From positions 186,001-250,000 of the forward strand of contig JADQBA010000001.1 of NCBI GenBank assembly GCA_016903675.1: a stretch of DNA of 64,000 nucleotides, in the 5' to 3' direction. The notes beneath the pieces are model-generated. The model was not told the origin of the DNA and ran no database searches. It saw nothing but the letters and a program-made list of their open reading frames with translations. The translations under genes and the position numbers were made by a program. Positions 60,478-64,000 of this stretch are shown here, piece by piece. The first letter of the stretch is position 1; every line of letters begins with the position of its first letter. Source of the stretch: Stigonema ocellatum SAG 48.90 = DSM 106950. GTDB taxonomy: Bacteria > Cyanobacteriota > Cyanobacteriia > Cyanobacteriales > Nostocaceae.

Positions 60478-60850
60478 GAGTCAAGTTTTGTCCAGGCCAT
60501 AATCCCTATTGTATCGAGTTGAGCAGCAACTGCCAAAAAGATTTTTCTAACTGGGTTTAATTGGAGACACGGGGACGCGGGGATATCTATCTTACAAACA
60601 TCCCCGTGTCCTCCTATCCCCGTTTCAATCCCAACTCATGAAGGTAGGGGGTAGGGAGGTAGGTGGTAGGTGGGAAACCCCATAAATAAATGATGTTGTT
60701 GGCGAATTAGTGAGGGGTTCTCACTCCCTCGACCCTCACCCCCAGCCCCTCTCCCAAATTGGGAGAGGGGCTGGGGGTGAGGGCGTTTTTCATGGGTTGA
60801 AACACATTCTGCGCGAAACAACAACGCAAAATCAATGCTTCAAGAGTGAG
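60478..60850. repeat. intergenic palindromes
   Basis: An inverted repeat of gacacggggacgcggggat and atccccgtgtcc lies at 60567-60626. A GGTAGGGGGTAGG-type cluster is at 60641-60672. A strong palindrome at 60730-60783 has cccagcccctctcccaaatt facing aattgggagaggggctgggg. No gene is visible. Confidence 0.8.
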
Positions 60851-61043
60851 GGGTTAAACCCTTCATGAATTGACCAACAGCATCATAAATTTAGGGGTTT
60901 GGTGAAAAGGACGCTTTATTTAAGAGTGCTGCGCATCTCGATTGGGAATATTTTTTTCATAAATAAATTTAGGGGCTTGTACCCTATTCCCCCCCCCACG
61001 ACCCTACCTACTACCTACCATCTACTACAGGCAACTTGGTCAA
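60851..61043 (-). mobile_element. dispersed element, family D, copy 2
   Basis: Inverted relative of the element at 50831-51030. Shared blocks read on the minus strand: ttgaccaagttgcctgtagt, atttatttatgaaaaaaat and ccctaaatttatgatg. The two copies are 10 kb apart in opposite orientation. Confidence 0.75.
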
Positions 61044-62326
61044 TTCAAACTTGACAGCTTAGTAGTGCGATTTGAGTCTTGATGTTGCCAGAGAATATAG
61101 AGCATGACTAGACCGAAAAGGGTGCTGACAGCAGCAGCCATCCACAAGTAATGGGCGATCGCTCTCGATTGATCCATCGCCCAACCGCCTAAAATCGGAC
61201 CAACGAAATAGCCAATGGACCAACATTGATAACTGATGGCGAGATAAACGCCTCGCAATGATTCTGGTGCAAACTCTGCTATAATTGCTGGCGCAAATGG
61301 TTTATAAGTAGCACTAGTAATTGACAATACACTGAACGCTGCTATCATACCCATGACTGAAATCGACGGGATCAAATGAGTTACCCAGACCAAAAAGAAT
61401 CCACCACCCCATAACAACATGGAAATCATCAGAACCTGAACGTTCAACAATGAAGTCAGTACTTGCACTAAGGGTAACTGCAACACTGCGCCAATGCCGA
61501 TGTAACACCAAGTAAACAAGTTCGCAACACTAACTGTCGCCTGTGGAATACTGGCTGAAATGAAGTTGGTGAAATACAATGGCAGCGTACTATTGACCAA
61601 GGCAATGTAAGTCGTAAATAGAACGTTAATCAACACAAACAATTGCAGCGATCTATCCTTCAACGCCAAAACAAATCCTTGTAGGGCATCTTGTGGAGTA
61701 TCCGCGTGGGTTTTGCCGCTAGGCTGCGAGTGGATCGCAAGTTGAATTAACACCAAAAACATCAACAGAATTAGCCCACAAATCAGAAACAGCGGTTGCA
61801 CCTGCGCGACTTGAGAAAGTAATATTCCGCCGCTAAAAATCCCAAGTCCATTACCGAGGCTATCTGCCAATATCACAATGGCAAACGCTTTTTGGCGTTG
61901 TGATATTGGTGTTACATCAATAATTGAAGCATCTGCTGCTGTCCAATAACATCCAGAACTCAACCCCATGATCAAATTTGCCAAATAAAGCATTGGCAAA
62001 CTTTGGTTTAGTGCTAACACGATCGCTGCTAAAATCGAGAACACACCGGAAAATAACAGCGTTCTCTTGCGACCATAATTTGGAGAATCTGCCAAGTAGC
62101 CCCCCAAGAAATGCCCCAAGACCCCAGCCAGGGACCCACACCCTATTCCGATGCCAACCGACGTTGCCGAAAAGCCCAATTTATTGACAAAAATCAGCGG
62201 CATAAAGAACTGGATAGTTCCATATCCCGCCTGATAAAGCGATCGCCCAAGCGCCTGAACCCACACTTGATAACTTGATGGTTGGAGCAAAAACGGTCGA
62301 TAATTGATAAGACTTTCATTTTCCAC
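61040..62326 (-). CDS. MFS transporter
   Basis: A 428-residue major facilitator protein with about twelve hydrophobic helices. The loop 2-3 motif GGYLADSPNYGRKRTLL matches the MFS signature G-x-x-x-D-x-x-x-x-R-x-x. Other helices include LYLANLIMGLSSGCYWTAAD and PESLRGVYLAISYQCWSIGY. The substrate cannot be inferred; drug or sugar-analogue efflux proteins look alike. The stop codon TGA is formed by the first bases of the adjoining family D element (ttgacc), so its last few residues may not be original. Confidence 0.85.
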   Translation of the reverse strand: MENESLINYRPFLLQPSSYQVWVQALGRSLYQAGYGTIQFFMPLIFVNKLGFSATSVGIGIGCGSLAGVLGHFLGGYLADSPNYGRKRTLLFSGVFSILAAIVLALNQSLPMLYLANLIMGLSSGCYWTAADASIIDVTPISQRQKAFAIVILADSLGNGLGIFSGGILLSQVAQVQPLFLICGLILLMFLVLIQLAIHSQPSGKTHADTPQDALQGFVLALKDRSLQLFVLINVLFTTYIALVNSTLPLYFTNFISASIPQATVSVANLFTWCYIGIGAVLQLPLVQVLTSLLNVQVLMISMLLWGGGFFLVWVTHLIPSISVMGMIAAFSVLSITSATYKPFAPAIIAEFAPESLRGVYLAISYQCWSIGYFVGPILGGWAMDQSRAIAHYLWMAAAVSTLFGLVMLYILWQHQDSNRTTKLSSLN

Positions 62327-62351
62327 AGTTCCTTACCCCACTTAAAAACCC

Positions 62352-62410
62352 CTCTTTTTCCCCACTCCCCCACTCCCCCACTCCCCCACTCCCCCACTCC
62401 CCACTCCCTC
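62352..62410. repeat. STRR array (CCCCCACT)
   Basis: Seven to eight copies of ccccact/cccccact lie between the MFS start and the lytic transglycosylase stop, which is only a few bases beyond. Confidence 0.92.
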
Positions 62411-62413
62411 ATT

Positions 62414-64000
62414 TCATTTGGCAACGAGGCGCGACATCTCAGGGTTGTAAAGTCTCAAATAATTCCAGTAGTTGCCAAATACTTGGCGCACGTAATTTTT
62501 GGTTTCATCAAAGGGAATTGCTTCCACAAATTCATCTGGATCTTCTTTAGGCAGAGTTTGCAGCCACTTGGCAACATTACCAGGACCTGCATTGTAACTG
62601 GCGATCGCCAACAGAGAGTTGTTCCCGTACTGCTCATGGGTGTGTTCCAAATACAAAGTACCCAGCATAATGTTGTCGTTGGGATTTTCCAGATCAAATT
62701 TTTTGATGTCTACTTTGGCTTGTGGAGCAATATATTTAGCTGTACTCGGCAATACCTGCATCAAACCAACAGCACCAGCAGAAGAATGAACTTTTGCCTC
62801 AAACCGTGACTCTTGACGTATCAGAGCAGTTACTAACAGGGGATTGATCTGATGCTCTTTAGACCACTTTGCAATCTCCTTGAAATAGGGAAAAGGATAA
62901 CGACCTTGCCAGTAAATTATCTGTTTGCTAAAAGACTTATACTGGGCTTTGTCAACTGGTGTTTCCCTGTCTTGCAACTTGGAAATTTTATCAATCCCGA
63001 TTAAATTTTCTCCCCTAGAGAGCCGTACCAAACCCTCAGTGAATTGTTGTGCTAGTGTCGGCTGCGTTTTGTTCTGAAATTCGGTCTGCCATTGCAACCA
63101 AGCATCACGGTCTTGACCCAGTAAATACAATTCTTTGAAAGTGTCAGAACCTGCTGTTGGCAGCGATCGCACCAGTGGGACTACGGACGGAGTCATCTGG
63201 CGCAGAGTGTTAAAGTTGCCGACATTCAATCCTAGGATTGCCGCTCCTCGCCATGCATAGTAAGAGTAGGGAAACTGACTAAGTACATACTCATAAGTCT
63301 TTTTAGCTTCCTCAATTTTCCCCAGTTTAGTTGTCCATTTGCCGACCCAAAAGCCTGCTCTGGGAGCCAAAATACTATCGGGGTTGTTGATCATAATTGG
63401 TTGTGCCCAAAGACAAGCCTCCTTATAATCTCCGGCTTTTGCTTTATTTTGTGCAACTTTCCAACGGTACTGTGCTACTTCCTGAGAGTTTGCGTACTTA
63501 GTGATAAGTAATTTCAGCGCTTCGTTAGCTGCTGATTGATCATTTTGGGCTTCCACAATTTTGATTTTTGCTAGCAGCGCTGCACTTGCTTGCTCTGGAA
63601 ATTTACTGATGACTTGGTTAAGATAAGGTACAGCATCGAGTGGTTTGACAATTTCTGCTAAACGCAGTAGCGCCATGCCAGTTTCTTTGGCATCTGGAAG
63701 TGCGCTTACCAGTTGTTTATAGATGGTACTCGCCTTATCTAGCTTTCCGCTTAGCTGCAATCCCCTTGCAGTCCGATAGAGATTGAGGGCTGTGGGGCGT
63801 GCTTTGGCATAGGCAGCAGCAGCTTTGGTAAAATCGTTGTTATTCCAGTAGCCTGTAGCGATGATTTCCCAGTCATCGGGTTTCAGGGTGGGGTCAAAAA
63901 GTAATCGATCCAACACAGCAATGGCTCCTGGTTGGTCATAGGCATACTTTGCCAATATTAACTGCAATTGCGGCTGATTGGGATTTTCTGCCAACCGCTT
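62414..64000 (-). CDS. soluble lytic transglycosylase, 5-prime end outside window
   Basis: At least 528 residues of a Slt70-type lytic transglycosylase that cleaves peptidoglycan glycan strands. The long helical N-terminal part is built of TPR-like repeats (FTKAAAAYAKARPTALNLYR, EAKKTYEYVLSQFPYSYYAW). The C-terminal SLT domain is complete: ALIRQESRFEAKVHSSAGAV with the catalytic Glu, GLMQVLPSTAKYIAP, NIMLGTLYLEHTHEQYGNNS and ASYNAGPGNVAKWL. The reading continues past the right edge, so the true start and any signal peptide are not visible. An internal ATG at 63994 is only a window artefact. Confidence 0.92.
   Translation of the reverse strand, partial: KRLAENPNQPQLQLILAKYAYDQPGAIAVLDRLLFDPTLKPDDWEIIATGYWNNNDFTKAAAAYAKARPTALNLYRTARGLQLSGKLDKASTIYKQLVSALPDAKETGMALLRLAEIVKPLDAVPYLNQVISKFPEQASAALLAKIKIVEAQNDQSAANEALKLLITKYANSQEVAQYRWKVAQNKAKAGDYKEACLWAQPIMINNPDSILAPRAGFWVGKWTTKLGKIEEAKKTYEYVLSQFPYSYYAWRGAAILGLNVGNFNTLRQMTPSVVPLVRSLPTAGSDTFKELYLLGQDRDAWLQWQTEFQNKTQPTLAQQFTEGLVRLSRGENLIGIDKISKLQDRETPVDKAQYKSFSKQIIYWQGRYPFPYFKEIAKWSKEHQINPLLVTALIRQESRFEAKVHSSAGAVGLMQVLPSTAKYIAPQAKVDIKKFDLENPNDNIMLGTLYLEHTHEQYGNNSLLAIASYNAGPGNVAKWLQTLPKEDPDEFVEAIPFDETKNYVRQVFGNYWNYLRLYNPEMSRLVAK

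Overview
The window reads as chromosomal DNA of a filamentous, probably heterocyst-forming cyanobacterium (Nostocales type). The support is direct: cytochrome b6f genes petC and petA, psb28, an XisI protein, many HIP1 octamers (GCGATCGC), the dense heptanucleotide repeats (GGGGAGT/GGGGAAT and relatives) known from this group, and cyanobacterium-type DUF3110 and DUF3067 proteins. No rRNA, tRNA, CRISPR array or intact transposase gene was recognised. About 45 genes or gene remnants are described.

Layout. 1-5.4 kb: a secreted hypothetical, an internally deleted flavin monooxygenase pseudogene, a Tat/lipoprotein phosphoesterase, a proline-rich membrane protein, a small toxin/immunity-like pair and a zinc-ribbon membrane protein. 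5.8-17.5 kb (all minus): a Pix/Ptx-type phototaxis operon running PatA-like regulator x2 (a recent tandem duplicate), CheY, CheW, a soluble chemoreceptor with two GAF domains carrying the cyanobacteriochrome Cys-His motif, and a hybrid CheA. The operon is interrupted by a four-helix-bundle gene and very long repeat arrays. 17.7-24.1 kb: murQ; a 1220-residue nitric oxide synthase with an unusual order (NmrA-like, two EF-hands, an unassigned stretch, BFD-type [2Fe-2S], FAD/NAD reductase, NOS oxygenase); a bestrophin-like channel; DUF3110. 24.8-30.5 kb: a giant TamB-like protein. 31-37 kb: a SnoaL-like protein, an orphan sugar-ABC permease, a DUF697 GTPase and a Ser/Thr kinase with FHA and SH3 domains.

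37-40.8 kb is a graveyard of small defence and stability genes. It holds an orphan antitoxin with a 33-codon PIN stub, an intact HigBA-like pair with a visible operator, a frameshifted DUF433 antitoxin with a truncated DUF5615 toxin, an HsdR remnant, a TldE remnant and xisI without xisH, followed by three abutting MITE-like elements. 40.8-50 kb: GH38 alpha-mannosidase, tldE, tldD, cysS and a CobW/ZNG1-type metallochaperone with a His-rich loop. 50.8-55.6 kb is a mosaic: a truncated Kef-type antiporter, a polyketide-synthase KR-DH tail fused in frame to a DevB/HlyD-like segment, an SDR start fused in frame to a DUF1295-like tail, and a lone MbtH gene. 55.7-64 kb returns to housekeeping: psb28, moaB/mog, a truncated Uma2, petA, petC, DUF3067, tatC, an MFS transporter and a lytic transglycosylase cut by the window edge.

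The strongest leads are the EF-hand/[2Fe-2S] NOS and the dual-cyanobacteriochrome phototaxis operon. A broader pattern is that small dispersed repeats have inserted in frame into proteins, supplied stop codons to neighbouring genes and accompanied the decay of small modules. All family assignments come from reading motifs by eye; no database search was run.
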